Shown: positions 52,907 to 61,992 of the stretch, piece by piece
Position numbering within the stretch: the stretch's first letter is position 1
How the letters are laid out: every line of letters begins with the position of its first letter
NCBI GenBank assembly: GCA_009735695.1
Contig: SRSL01000002.1
Coordinates: forward strand, 301,229 to 365,228
DNA length: 64,000 nucleotides
Origin: Christiangramia bathymodioli
GTDB lineage: Bacteria; Bacteroidota; Bacteroidia; Flavobacteriales; Flavobacteriaceae
Reading direction: 5' to 3'
Translations under genes and position numbers: made by a program
The notes under the pieces: generated by a model
What the model was told of the DNA's origin: nothing
Database searches by the model: none
What the model saw: only the letters and a program-made list of their open reading frames with translations

Positions 52907-54361
52907 TTATAAGCTGAATCCCTCCGGGTAATCTCTTTTCACAAACTGATTGGCCTCTTCGAAATTAGTGACCCTCATATTGTTCGCATCCCAGAGCATT
53001 TTTACATCTCTTCCCGGGTAGTAAACCTGTTCTTCTCCACCATTCATCCTTGTTTTCTGAATGTCATAGCCCCTGATTGCCAGGTTGGCTACAAGGAGAG
53101 CTTCGGTTAACGGTCCCGCGATTTCAAACGGCGAGCTTACCTCTTTATTGCCATATCCAGCAATAGCCGCTTCAACCCATTGTGCATAATGCCCCGACAT
53201 TCCTCCGGGAACTCTTTCATATTTTTTCGGAACGCTTACATTATTTGTCCTGGTAGTTGGTAGTAATTGTGGGTTTAATCCATAGGTGCCGCACATCATT
53301 TTACCTTTACTTCCTATGATCAGGGCTCCGTTACCACCATCGCCAAAGGTTTCATCCGGCCCTAATTCTTCGGGCCGCATAGGCTTAATACCTCCATCCA
53401 TCCAGTGAAGTTTTACCTCTTTATCATTTTTATCATCGAATTTCATGATAACATGACTCGATGGCGGGCAACTCTCGGGAAAATATCCTCTTTGAAATTC
53501 ATCAACATACACGCTTCCCACACTACATTCCACTTCCTTAGGATATTTTAAACCAAGAACACTAAAAGGCGGTTCAATTAAGTGACAACCCATATCTCCC
53601 AGGGCGCCAGTACCATAATCCCACCAACCGCGCCAGTTGAAAGGCACCAGTCCGTCTACATATTCCTTATAAGGGGCTGTTCCCAGCCATAACTTCCAGT
53701 CCAGTTCAGCAGGCACTGCAGAACTGGATTGTGGCCATGGTATTCCCTGTGGCCAAACCGGCCGGTTGGTCCATACATATACCTCTTCTACCTCTCCAAT
53801 TTCACCGGCATCATACCACTCCTTCATCAGTCTGACTCCATCACCCGATGCTCCCTGGTTTCCCATTTGGGTAACCACCTTGTATTTGGAGGCAGCTTCT
53901 GTTAATTTTCTAGCTTCATAAATATCGTGGGTCAGGGGCTTTTGAACATACACATGTTTGCCAAGCTCCATAGCCGCCATAGTTTGAACGGCATGATTAT
54001 GATCTGGAGTGGAAACAGACACCGCGTCAAAATTATCAGCCTCCTTATCCAGCATTTCGCGGTAATCTTTGTAATATTTAGCTTTCGGAAAATTCTTTCT
54101 GGAAGCTTTCGCTCTTCTATCATCCACATCACATAAAAAGGCAATTTCGGCCTTACCACTTTCATAAAAGCTCTGAAGGTCAGACTGCCCTTTACCTCCA
54201 ACACCAATTCCTGCGACCAGTAATTTATCGCTGGGTGCTGTAAAGCTCGGGCCGCCCAGGACGTGGCGTGGCACGATCATAAATCCTCCTGCGGCAATAG
54301 CCGATTTCTTCATGAAATTCCTTCTGGAATCCCTGATATTCTTTTTTTCGTAGTTTTTCAT
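52907..54361 (-). CDS. Tat-exported Gfo/Idh/MocA-family oxidoreductase
   Basis: The 484-residue protein starts with a twin-arginine signal (RDSRRNFMKKSAIAAGGF). The NAD-binding domain has VAGIGVGGKGQSDLQSF and the family motif YVQKPLTHDIYEARKL, where Lys is expected to take part in catalysis. The C-terminal domain has MDGGIKPMRP and a tail typical of Bacteroidota members. It likely oxidises or reduces a sugar or sugar alcohol in the periplasm. It begins the 54361-52469 minus-strand pair. Confidence 0.92.
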   Translation of the reverse strand: MKNYEKKNIRDSRRNFMKKSAIAAGGFMIVPRHVLGGPSFTAPSDKLLVAGIGVGGKGQSDLQSFYESGKAEIAFLCDVDDRRAKASRKNFPKAKYYKDYREMLDKEADNFDAVSVSTPDHNHAVQTMAAMELGKHVYVQKPLTHDIYEARKLTEAASKYKVVTQMGNQGASGDGVRLMKEWYDAGEIGEVEEVYVWTNRPVWPQGIPWPQSSSAVPAELDWKLWLGTAPYKEYVDGLVPFNWRGWWDYGTGALGDMGCHLIEPPFSVLGLKYPKEVECSVGSVYVDEFQRGYFPESCPPSSHVIMKFDDKNDKEVKLHWMDGGIKPMRPEELGPDETFGDGGNGALIIGSKGKMMCGTYGLNPQLLPTTRTNNVSVPKKYERVPGGMSGHYAQWVEAAIAGYGNKEVSSPFEIAGPLTEALLVANLAIRGYDIQKTRMNGGEEQVYYPGRDVKMLWDANNMRVTNFEEANQFVKRDYPEGFSL

Positions 54362-54477
54362 AAAGTAGTTGGTTCAGTGGTTAAGGTAGCCTGATTATTG
54401 ATTTTTAAAGTTATTTGAATAAAATGGAATTTCCAACTATGACAAAATGTAAGCAAATCGGTTAATCTGTCGGGTAA

Positions 54478-54508
54478 TTTGGGTTTCGGCAGGATACTTG
54501 TACCTTTG
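54478..54508 (+). promoter_or_regulatory. Strong Bacteroidota promoter of the FKBP gene
   Basis: TTTG at 54478-54481 and TACCTTTG at 54501-54508 are exactly 19 bases apart, a full match to the TTTG / TAnnTTTG consensus. Transcription should begin near 54514, giving a leader of about 55 bases. Confidence 0.75.
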
Positions 54509-54569
54509 CAGCTTTAAATGGCTGAAAATGAATTTACAGCCGAAAATTAAATAGATAAATATACTTTTT

Positions 54570-55001
54570 ATGAGTCAAGTAAAGCAAAATGATGCCGTGA
54601 AGGTACACTACACAGGAAAATTGGAAGATGGCCAGGTTTTCGATAGTTCTGTAGAACGAGGAGAGCCTATCGAGTTCACACTCGGGCAGGGTCAGCTTAT
54701 CCCTGGATTTGAGAATGGCCTTATCGGGATGGAAGTGAACGAAAAGAAGACCATCAATATACCAAAAGAAGAGGCTTATGGCGAGCCTAAAGCTGAATTG
54801 ATCCAGGAAGTAGACAAAAGTCAGCTACCTGAAGAGCTAAAACCAGAAGTTGGCATGCCATTGGTTTCCAAAAGCCCTGATGGTCGTGAGATCAACCTTG
54901 TTGTGACCGAAGTAAAGGATGATAGTATCGTGGTAGATGCCAATCACCCACTTGCAGGTAAAGATCTTATCTTCGATCTTGAGGTCCTTGAGATCAAGTA
55001 A
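54570..55001 (+). CDS. FKBP-type peptidyl-prolyl isomerase (SlyD-like)
   Basis: The 143-residue protein has an FKBP domain (VKVHYTGKLEDGQVFDSSVE and LGQGQLIPGFENGLIGMEV) with an insert-in-flap as in SlyD. It lacks the His-rich metal-binding tail of E. coli SlyD and ends DLEVLEIK. It should catalyse proline isomerisation and act as a folding helper in the cytoplasm. It has its own strong promoter and terminator. Confidence 0.93.
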   Translation: MSQVKQNDAVKVHYTGKLEDGQVFDSSVERGEPIEFTLGQGQLIPGFENGLIGMEVNEKKTINIPKEEAYGEPKAELIQEVDKSQLPEELKPEVGMPLVSKSPDGREINLVVTEVKDDSIVVDANHPLAGKDLIFDLEVLEIK

Positions 55002-55026
55002 TTCTACCCTGTAATAGCAAAGAAGA

Positions 55027-55045
55027 GCCCGACCTGGTCGGGCTT
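55027..55045 (+). terminator. Intrinsic terminator of the FKBP gene
   Basis: An 8-bp stem AGCCCGAC / GTCGGGCT with a CTG loop is followed by a T run. Confidence 0.88.
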
Positions 55046-55133
55046 TTTTCATTATATGGTTAAGGTTATTATAATTCCTTTTTCTTTCCCTATCTCCTTA
55101 GTAACTTAGGATGAAATCACTAAAAAGCAAATT

Positions 55134-55544
55134 ATGAAAAGAAAAGGATCGGCCAGATGGAATGGCTCTTTAAAAGAAGGAAACGGAACGGTAAGCCTGG
55201 AAAGCGGAGTTTTAAAGGATGCCCAATATTCATTTAAAACCCGGTTTGAAAATGGAAAGGGAACCAATCCGGAAGAATTAGTTGGAGCGGCTCACGCCGG
55301 ATGTTTCAGCATGCAGCTTTCAGCATTTCTTACCGAAGATGGTTTTGAACCGGATTCCCTAGAAACTACTTCAGTAATCACTTTCGAAGATGGAGAGATC
55401 ACCCGGTCCCATCTTATATTAACGGCTAAGGTTCCCGGAATCGACCAGGATAAATTCGATAAGATCGCCAATAAGGCCAAGGAGAATTGCCCCTTATCCA
55501 AATTGCTAAATGCCGAGATCACCATGGAATACGATCTAAAATAA
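55134..55544 (+). CDS. OsmC-family peroxiredoxin
   Basis: The 136-residue protein has the two catalytic Cys residues of OsmC: one in [15 protein letters not shown] and one in [14 protein letters not shown]. The Arg and Glu partners are plausible in [16 protein letters not shown]. It reduces organic hydroperoxides in the cytoplasm using dithiols. It is transcribed alone and ends 43 bases before a convergent gene. Confidence 0.93.
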   Translation: MKRKGSARWNGSLKEGNGTVSLESGVLKDAQYSFKTRFENGKGTNPEELVGAAHAGCFSMQLSAFLTEDGFEPDSLETTSVITFEDGEITRSHLILTAKVPGIDQDKFDKIANKAKENCPLSKLLNAEITMEYDLK

Positions 55545-55564
55545 ATTCGAATATAAAACATACG

Positions 55565-55582
55565 GCCTCTTTTTCAGGAGGC
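55565..55582. terminator. Terminator between OsmC and amidohydrolase genes
   Basis: A short GCCTC / GAGGC stem with an 8-base loop is followed by T residues, in the gap of convergent genes. Confidence 0.6.
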
Positions 55583-55586
55583 TTTT

Positions 55587-56267
55587 TTATTTCAATTCCT
55601 TAACCACATTGAAGATCAAGTCTTTTATAGGTTCATCGAGCTTATTCTTCTTTACCCATTTCTGGTTTAACTCGAGTTCGATACCAGAATAGTTTGCCGG
55701 AAACTTTTTTCGTAAGTAGGTAGTGAAACCATCTGCTTTGCCCAGATATGGATAATTGAACCTCACCTTCAGATTGGGGTTTTCTTTTAGGATTCCGTTT
55801 TTGATACTTTGAGCATAGGCCTTTTCCAGCTTCCTGGAAGGATCATATAGAATTCCAATGTCACAATTCCTCACCTCTCCCCTTAAAATAGGCGTAAAAG
55901 TATGTACGGAAAGATGTAGCACAGGATCCTCCTTGGTTAAGAACTGGCCAATCTCCTTTTCAACCTTAAATCGATAAGGGTAATAATATGCCTCTAAAAG
56001 ATCTTTTTTTTGCTGTTTTTCCAGAACATTGCTGAATCTTGAAAACAGGGCAGGATGACTCACGGAACGATTCACTTCCACCAACAATCGGCCTATGATC
56101 TGGTATTCGCTGAAATCTGCGAGAGGCTTTAATTGCGTGAAAAGATCAAAAGCCCCGGGATCGTAAGCTTCATGTGTTTTTAAAACCTTTTTATTATCCC
56201 GGAACAGGATGCGGTAGGTTTGCGGGATATCAGGGAAGGTGTGTTCGCAGGTAAGCACAAGTTTCAT
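55587..56267 (-). CDS. N-formylglutamate amidohydrolase-family enzyme
   Basis: From ATG 56267 the product has 226 residues (MKLVLTCEHTFPDIPQ). Family motifs are HEAYDPGAFDL, VEVNRSVSHPALFSRF, LSVHTFTPILRG, YDPSRKLE and YLGKADGFTTYLRKKF. The family cleaves N-formyl or other amide bonds next to glutamate. Its start overlaps the stop of the GCS2 gene, so it belongs to the three-gene amidoligase operon and probably acts on the product of the two ligases or recycles it. That link is inferred. Confidence 0.85.
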   Translation of the reverse strand: MKLVLTCEHTFPDIPQTYRILFRDNKKVLKTHEAYDPGAFDLFTQLKPLADFSEYQIIGRLLVEVNRSVSHPALFSRFSNVLEKQQKKDLLEAYYYPYRFKVEKEIGQFLTKEDPVLHLSVHTFTPILRGEVRNCDIGILYDPSRKLEKAYAQSIKNGILKENPNLKVRFNYPYLGKADGFTTYLRKKFPANYSGIELELNQKWVKKNKLDEPIKDLIFNVVKELK

Positions 56268-57484
56268 GGCCTGAACATATGATTGTTTTGCAAACAATCG
56301 GCAAGTTGATCATAAACCTTCACGATATTTTCGTGAGAAAAATCATTTCGAAGCGCCTTTAATATTCTTGTGGCAAGGCTCCCATTCTGAAGGATGAATT
56401 CGATATGTTTCCTGTGGTTTTCTGAGAGCTTCTCAGATACCAGTTCGAACAGACGTTTCCAGATCTGTCGTACATCGGATGCCTTTTGAAGATCAAATAG
56501 AGCCAGGTAGTGGGAATGATCTATCAAGGTATTTTCCGCATCTCTGATGACCTCGTTGAAGATCTCGAAAAGCTCATCCTCATGCCAGTCCTTCTGATCT
56601 TCCAGAGAGACCAGTTCTTCGCTCACCAGTAATTTAAGTACTTCTATAATGAATTCGGCTATGGCCACATCGGCTGAAGGGTTTTCCTGGATGTCGATCA
56701 CCCTTATTTCAATGGCATTGCGATCGAACCTGGAAATCGCTCCCCTGGAATTGAGAAAATGTTGGTCCAGGATCTGTTCTGTATCGAAAGGTTTGATGGC
56801 TTCGGTGATGGGTTTGAAGATCTTTTCATAATATTCAGCCTTATTAAATATCTGTTCTGGAATCACCTTCCCGGTCATTTGAGGAATTTCCTTCTGATTG
56901 CTTTTATAGTAATGCATCCTCGTATCCTTATACCCGGTATAATCACCATCCAGCACCGGAGAACTTGCGGCAAGTCCCGGAATTATTGGTAATAGTAATC
57001 GTATCGCAGCATGTAATTTTTCAAATTCAGCGTCTCCTGAAAATGGCAAATTAATATGCATGCTTTGAACATTGCTCCAGCCATGTCCCTTACAATCGAA
57101 AATACGATTATATAGCGCATAGATCTTGCTGTAATTGTGTTTCCACAGCTGAGTTTCGGTATGAGGATCCATAAAGGGATGAGAGGCAGTTGGTAATAAC
57201 TTGCTGTTGAATTCCTTCAAAAGCTGGTTCATTTCTCTTACGTTTTCAGCGAAAAGGCTTCCCAAATCATTCAAATTAGCGGTAGGCCCGTTGGTTTTCA
57301 TTTCCACCACATGGGCGACCAGCTCATTGCTCCACTCGATCTTACCATTTTCAACGTCTGAAGTAAGGCTCCCGTTCTTCCTGGTAAGCAGTTTATCGGT
57401 TATAGGATTTACTTTGAGGTCTGATTCATGGACCAGCATATATTCCAGTTCTATCCCGTAAACCTCGAAAAGATGATATGACAT
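56264..57484 (-). CDS. GCS2-type glutamate-cysteine ligase-like enzyme
   Basis: The 406-residue protein is a member of the glutamate-cysteine ligase / carboxylate-amine ligase family. It has YGIELEYMLV near the start, VQSMHINLPFSGDAEF and DRNAIEIRVIDIQENPSADV (metal and ATP contacts). It joins a carboxylate to an amine with ATP. No glutathione synthetase follows, so the product need not be glutathione. It is the second gene of the operon, one base after the RimK-like stop, and overlaps the amidohydrolase gene. Confidence 0.85.
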   Translation of the reverse strand: MSYHLFEVYGIELEYMLVHESDLKVNPITDKLLTRKNGSLTSDVENGKIEWSNELVAHVVEMKTNGPTANLNDLGSLFAENVREMNQLLKEFNSKLLPTASHPFMDPHTETQLWKHNYSKIYALYNRIFDCKGHGWSNVQSMHINLPFSGDAEFEKLHAAIRLLLPIIPGLAASSPVLDGDYTGYKDTRMHYYKSNQKEIPQMTGKVIPEQIFNKAEYYEKIFKPITEAIKPFDTEQILDQHFLNSRGAISRFDRNAIEIRVIDIQENPSADVAIAEFIIEVLKLLVSEELVSLEDQKDWHEDELFEIFNEVIRDAENTLIDHSHYLALFDLQKASDVRQIWKRLFELVSEKLSENHRKHIEFILQNGSLATRILKALRNDFSHENIVKVYDQLADCLQNNHMFRP

Positions 57485-57485
57485 A

Positions 57486-58937
57486 TTATTTATTTTCCAG
57501 CCTGTTCTTTAGGGCGGTTAAGATTTTAATATAAACTTCGTCTCCATAATACAGGTCTTCTACCCCTGCATCTATATTGGGATTATCATTGATTTCGATC
57601 ACAAGGGCCTTCCCTCCTACTTCCTTGACATCGATCCCGTAAAGTCCCTTTCCCATTAATTTGGCAGCCTTAATGGCATTTTTCAGGATCTTCGGCGGAA
57701 CTTTTTCTATAGGCATACAATCGGCGTTTCCATCCCGGTCGTCCTTTTTCTTGGCGCCCCAGTTATAGATCTGCCAGTGTCCTTTGGCCATATAATACCT
57801 GCAGGCATAAAAAGGCTTTCCATCGAGTATCCCAATACGCCAGTCATATTCAGAAGGAGAAAATTCCTGGGCGATCACCAGTTCAGACTTTTTCAGCATT
57901 TCGGTAACCAGCTCGTGGTACTGCTCCTCGCTTTCGGCTTTTTTAACTCCGAAGGAAAAAGTAGAATCGGGAGATTTCAAAACCACCGGCAACCTGGTCT
58001 TTTCCAGGACGCTGTTCTTATTGTCCTTATGAACAATAACGGTCTTAGGTGTGGGAATCCCGGCATTCTCAAGCGCTTCAGCCATAAAAACCTTATTACA
58101 GCATTTCAGGATGGCATCGGGATAATCCACGATGGCAATATCTTCCTGCTGGGCTTTCCTGGCAAAAGCATAGGCTTCATTGTTAACTTCGGTGCTTTGC
58201 CTGATCAGCAAAGCATCAAAGGCAGAAAGCCTGGAAAGTTCCCGTGGAGAAATGATCTCGGTATAGAATCCCATGCGTTCCGCATGCTCGGTAAATTTCT
58301 TCAGTGCCCTGGCATTACTCGGCGGAGCCACATCGTTTTCCTGCACCAGAATCGCCAGGTCATGATCAAAACTGGTCTGCCGCGGTGTATCGTATCGCTT
58401 TTTCGCGAAATACTGCTGAGCGAACTGCCACATGCTCTCTTTATGATCTTCTGGAATTTCAGATTCTGAAATTGCCTTGATACTCTTGATGTTCCACCTG
58501 TTGCTGAAGTTGAATTTCACCCGTAGAAACGGTATCTGGAAATGCCTGAAGAACATGGCGCTCAATTCCTTGTATTTAGCAGCTACATTCTGGCCGAAAT
58601 ATACGCTTAAGGTGAATTCCTGGGATTTAATATTCTTTAGGGATTGCTGGATGAGATCATCAAATTCTTCGGAAACAATTTTTACCAGTTTAGGCTCGGC
58701 CATGTCCACGATGTTTTTTACCGTTGGAATGGCCAGGTGTCCTCTTGCCTCGGCAAGAAGCGATACATAATATCCTTTAGACTGGTACGCGTAATTCTTG
58801 CACAGGTTAAAAATCCTGGCTTTCTTCATTTGTGAAAATTCAGGATTGGTAAGGTATTCTCGTGAAGAAATTATTTTAACATGTTCAGAAGATAGCTTCC
58901 AGTTATCAGGTTGATTTACGACAATGTATTTATTCAT
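57486..58937 (-). CDS. RimK-like ATP-grasp ligase
   Basis: The 483-residue protein has an N-terminal domain (about 1-190) of the type fused to RimK-like enzymes and a C-terminal ATP-grasp ligase (about 270-483). Visible are KTRLPVVLKSPDSTFSFGV, VIAQEFSPSEYDWRIGILDG and ALVIEINDNPNIDAGVEDLY, where the acidic and Asn residues bind the metal ions. RimK relatives add glutamate or other amino acids to a carboxylate. It is first in an operon with GCS2 and amidohydrolase genes and has no substrate named by sequence. Confidence 0.88.
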   Translation of the reverse strand: MNKYIVVNQPDNWKLSSEHVKIISSREYLTNPEFSQMKKARIFNLCKNYAYQSKGYYVSLLAEARGHLAIPTVKNIVDMAEPKLVKIVSEEFDDLIQQSLKNIKSQEFTLSVYFGQNVAAKYKELSAMFFRHFQIPFLRVKFNFSNRWNIKSIKAISESEIPEDHKESMWQFAQQYFAKKRYDTPRQTSFDHDLAILVQENDVAPPSNARALKKFTEHAERMGFYTEIISPRELSRLSAFDALLIRQSTEVNNEAYAFARKAQQEDIAIVDYPDAILKCCNKVFMAEALENAGIPTPKTVIVHKDNKNSVLEKTRLPVVLKSPDSTFSFGVKKAESEEQYHELVTEMLKKSELVIAQEFSPSEYDWRIGILDGKPFYACRYYMAKGHWQIYNWGAKKKDDRDGNADCMPIEKVPPKILKNAIKAAKLMGKGLYGIDVKEVGGKALVIEINDNPNIDAGVEDLYYGDEVYIKILTALKNRLENK

Positions 58938-59052
58938 TAAAACAAAAATGTTTATCCAAATGTAGCTGAAATTCCCATCCCTTTTTAAAATTTAGGGAAG
59001 GCTTCATATTAATTCTTAAATTCAGCAGCTCAATTAAAATCAAAACAATCTC

Positions 59053-60336
59053 ATGCAATTAAAATTAAGCCTGCTGCTATTTTTTGTAAGCATTATTACG
59101 CTAAGCGCGCAAACCGATGAAGACCTGGTTGAAAAGGCCCGTCGTATCCATGATAAGGTAATCACCATCGATACTCATAACGATATCAATGTAAAAAATT
59201 TTACGGAAGAAACGAACTATACCTCCAACCTCGAAACCCAGGTAAACCTTCCAAAGATGGAAGAAGGCGGGCTGGACGTGACCTGGCTTATTGTTTATAC
59301 CGGACAGGATGAACTTACTGAAGAAGGTTATGCCAATGCGTATGAAAATGCCATTCAGAAATTTGAAGCCATTCACAGGTTAACCGAAGAATATGCACCT
59401 GAGCAAATTGGATTGGCTACCACATCGAAGGAAGTGCGAAAACTTGTTTCAGAAGGAAAAAAAGTGGCCATGATTGGGGTGGAGAATGCATATCCCGTGG
59501 GAGAAGACCTGGAAAGAATCGAAGAATTCTACAACCGTGGCGCCAGATATATGTCTTTATCTCATAATGGTCACAGCCAGTTCTGCGATTCGAATACCGG
59601 TGAAGAGGATAATGTATGGCTGCATAACGGACTGAGTGAACTTGGGAAAAAAGCGGTAGTAGAAATGAACAGGCTGGGAATGATGATAGATGTCTCTCAT
59701 CCAAGTAAGGAATCGATCAAGCAAATGTTCGAACTGTCTAAAGCGCCTCTTATCGCCTCTCATTCATCAGCAAGAGGCTTGTGTGATCATAGCCGAAACC
59801 TGGATGACGAATTACTGGAACTATTCAAAAAACATGGTGGCGTGGTACAAACCGTTGCTTTCAGTGCTTATGTGAATACCGAAAAGGCGGAAGCGATGCG
59901 AGAGGCTATGAATGAGGTTTATATGAAAAGAGCCACTGAAAAAGGTTATGAGGTATTAAGCGATGAAGAGGTAGAAGCGCTTGAGGATGATGCCAGAGAA
60001 GCCTATTATGAAAAATTCAGAAAAATAAGGGAAGAGGCAAAACCTGAAATTGAAAAATTACGCAATGAGAACAAATTCGTTAACGTTAGCGATTTTGTAG
60101 ATCATATAGATTATATGGTAGAAAAGATAGGAATTGATCATGTTGGCATCAGTTCAGATTTTGATGGTGGTGGAGGAATCGCCGGTTGGGATGATGCATC
60201 AGAAAGTCTGAATGTAACCATCGAACTGGTAAGGCGAGGATATTCTGAAAAAGAGATCGCCAAATTATGGGGAGAGAATCTGCTTAGGGTTCTCGACGAG
60301 GTGGAAGCCGTTGCCATGGAAATGCAGAAGTCCTGA
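59053..60336 (+). CDS. Membrane dipeptidase (peptidase M19 family), secreted
   Basis: The 427-residue protein has a signal peptide ending LSAQ (residues 1-20). It shows the zinc ligands of renal dipeptidases: TIDTHND (His and Asp), the bridging Glu in IGVENAYP, MIDVSHPSKESI and IASHSSARGLCDHSRN, with DHVGISSDFDGGGG near the end. It cleaves dipeptides in the periplasm. It is divergent from the amidoligase operon. Its stop abuts that of the convergent gene, forming TGATCA. Confidence 0.93.
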   Translation: MQLKLSLLLFFVSIITLSAQTDEDLVEKARRIHDKVITIDTHNDINVKNFTEETNYTSNLETQVNLPKMEEGGLDVTWLIVYTGQDELTEEGYANAYENAIQKFEAIHRLTEEYAPEQIGLATTSKEVRKLVSEGKKVAMIGVENAYPVGEDLERIEEFYNRGARYMSLSHNGHSQFCDSNTGEEDNVWLHNGLSELGKKAVVEMNRLGMMIDVSHPSKESIKQMFELSKAPLIASHSSARGLCDHSRNLDDELLELFKKHGGVVQTVAFSAYVNTEKAEAMREAMNEVYMKRATEKGYEVLSDEEVEALEDDAREAYYEKFRKIREEAKPEIEKLRNENKFVNVSDFVDHIDYMVEKIGIDHVGISSDFDGGGGIAGWDDASESLNVTIELVRRGYSEKEIAKLWGENLLRVLDEVEAVAMEMQKS

Positions 60337-61191
60337 TCAGTTTAATTTGATCTCAAGAATGCTGGCATCGGTTCCCTTTGCTTCATTCGAAATAAAAATC
60401 CTTCCGGAAGGGCTGAAACAGATCCCTTCCGGTTGATAAAACTCCCTGGGCTTAAGCAAATAGATCTTCCTGATCTTCCCGTCATCTCCCAGAATAAGCA
60501 ATTTTGGGAGCTCGGCTTCCAGCACATAGATCTCACCGGTTTGAGGATGAATCTCAAGGTCTGAAGGCCGCAAAAGATCCTCCGGTTCGGTCACCGGTAA
60601 AACCTTAAAGGCTTCATCTTCATATTCGATCTTTAAATAAGGTTGTTCATTCAGCTTTTCGGTTAGCGGGTCATACAAATAGATCGCATCATGCAAACCA
60701 TCCCCTGTAAGATCCAGGTTTCTGTCCTTGGGAAGTATAAGGATATTGCCTTTTGTGGTTGCGGCGATCCCTTCTATATTATTCTTGTATTCAAAACCGG
60801 TTTTATATTCCCTGGTCTTTTCCGGATCGTTGAGATCTCTAATTCGGAATAATTTCCCGGCGCTTTCGGCGACCCATAATTCATTATTCAGCATGGTTAG
60901 ACCCTCATAATCTCCCGGACCGCCAAACTTATATTCCTCTACTATTTCAGAGGTGTTCAAATCAAAAATAAAAATGATACCGTCTTCATCCTGAATACAG
61001 GCAATTTTGTTATCGCCCATCCAGACTATTCCGGAGATCTCATCCAAAGGATTAGGCAGATTCCATTTTTGAACCACCTCGTATTTCTTCATGGATTCAT
61101 CAAACTGATAAGCATTTTCTTCATACAGGTAGTATACCAGCCCCGCCAGCGCCAGGACGGCGATGATGATCCCAACAGCCCATTTTGTCAT
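60337..61191 (-). CDS. SdiA-regulated/YjiK-like beta-propeller protein
   Basis: The 284-residue protein has an N-terminal span (WAVGIIIAVLALAGLVYYLY) that is a signal anchor or uncleaved signal. The rest is a six-bladed-propeller pattern: LDEISGIVWMGDNKIACIQD, GPGDYEGLTMLNNELWVAES, RPSDLEIHPQTGEIYVLEAE and QPEGICFSPSGRIFISNEAK. This fits the SdiA-regulated family. It should face the periplasm; its ligand is unknown. It precedes the mini-gene array and points away from it. Confidence 0.85.
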   Translation of the reverse strand: MTKWAVGIIIAVLALAGLVYYLYEENAYQFDESMKKYEVVQKWNLPNPLDEISGIVWMGDNKIACIQDEDGIIFIFDLNTSEIVEEYKFGGPGDYEGLTMLNNELWVAESAGKLFRIRDLNDPEKTREYKTGFEYKNNIEGIAATTKGNILILPKDRNLDLTGDGLHDAIYLYDPLTEKLNEQPYLKIEYEDEAFKVLPVTEPEDLLRPSDLEIHPQTGEIYVLEAELPKLLILGDDGKIRKIYLLKPREFYQPEGICFSPSGRIFISNEAKGTDASILEIKLN

Positions 61192-61428
61192 AAATAATTG
61201 TTTGGTTGATTTAAAAGTAACTGAATAGAAAGGCAGGACAAAAAGATTAACAATACTTTGAATTTAAAGGGCGCAGGCAATTCGAATTCTAAAGAACTGA
61301 AAATCAGTTAAAAGTTAAAGATTAGTTAAATCACTACCTTTTTATACATAGTACTGTAACAGATCTTTTTTCTCGTCGTCTATTAAGTAAAGAGTCAAAT
61401 TAAAAACATCCATTAAAATTCATCAGTT

Positions 61429-61518
61429 ATGAGAACTTCATCAGAAACCAAAAACAGAAAGCAATTCATGAACTCCGAAGCCACCAGCCTTGGATATTTT
61501 AAAAGGAGAATCGCTTGA
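61429..61518 (+). CDS. Array mini-gene 1 (29-residue basic peptide)
   Basis: The peptide begins MRTSSETKNR and ends LGYFKRRIA with a TGA stop. It has seven basic and two acidic residues, no signal peptide and no Cys. The direct repeat TTCATCAG flanks the start codon (61419-61426 and 61437-61444). I do not recognise the family. Coding status is supported by repetition with mainly silent changes in other copies. Confidence 0.6.
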   Translation: MRTSSETKNRKQFMNSEATSLGYFKRRIA

Positions 61519-61593
61519 TCAATCAACATTCATCAATCAACGATTATCAATTATCAATCATCAATTATCAATTATCAATTAAATTCATCAGTT

Positions 61594-61683
61594 ATGAGAA
61601 CTTCATCAGAAACCAAAAACAGAAAGCAATTCATGAACTCCGAAGCCACCAGCCTTGGATATTTTAAAAGGAGAATCGCTTGA
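61594..61683 (+). CDS. Array mini-gene 2 (29-residue basic peptide)
   Basis: This copy matches mini-gene 1 base for base across the coding part, including the TGA stop, which points to a recent duplication. It is followed by the longest spacer, ten heptamers with the pair TCAATCA-ACATTCA repeated three times. Confidence 0.6.
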   Translation: MRTSSETKNRKQFMNSEATSLGYFKRRIA

Positions 61684-61765
61684 TCAATCAACATTCATCA
61701 ATCAACATTCATCAATCAACATTCATCAATCAACAATTATCAATTATCAATTAAATTCATCAGTT

Positions 61766-61855
61766 ATGAGAACTTCATCAGAAACCAAAAACAGAAAGCA
61801 ATTCATGAACTCCGAAGCCACCAGCCTTGGATATTTCAAAAGAAGAATCGCTTAA
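61766..61855 (+). CDS. Array mini-gene 3 (29-residue basic peptide)
   Basis: The peptide equals that of copies 1 and 2, yet the DNA differs at three sites: TTT to TTC (Phe24), AGG to AGA (Arg26) and TGA to TAA. All are silent. This is the best sign that the peptide and not only the DNA is kept. An open frame extends upstream to 61655, but it reads a shifted frame of copy 2 and the spacer. Confidence 0.62.
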   Translation: MRTSSETKNRKQFMNSEATSLGYFKRRIA

Positions 61856-61902
61856 TCAATCAACATTCATCAATTATCAATCATCAATTAAATTCATCAG
61901 TT

Positions 61903-61992
61903 ATGAGAACTTCATCAGAAACCAAAAACAGAAAGCAATTCATGAATTCCGAAGGCACCAGCCTTGGATATTTTAAAAGGAGAATCGCTTAA
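61903..61992 (+). CDS. Array mini-gene 4 (29-residue basic peptide, A18G)
   Basis: Compared with copies 1 and 2, AAC to AAT (Asn15) is silent, GCC to GGC changes Ala18 to Gly, and the stop is TAA. All other residues are the same. The spacer before it is the shortest, five heptamers. Confidence 0.6.
   Translation: MRTSSETKNRKQFMNSEGTSLGYFKRRIA

Noticed and set aside
57777-58469. 230-residue plus-strand frame
   Set aside because: It is antisense to the RimK-like gene, whose motifs are clear; composition looks like a reverse-frame reading.
61655-61855. A single 66-residue protein ending in the array peptide
   Set aside because: Its first 37 residues read a shifted frame of mini-gene 2 and the repeat spacer, which would shift with any 7-base change. 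The conserved unit starts at ATG 61766.
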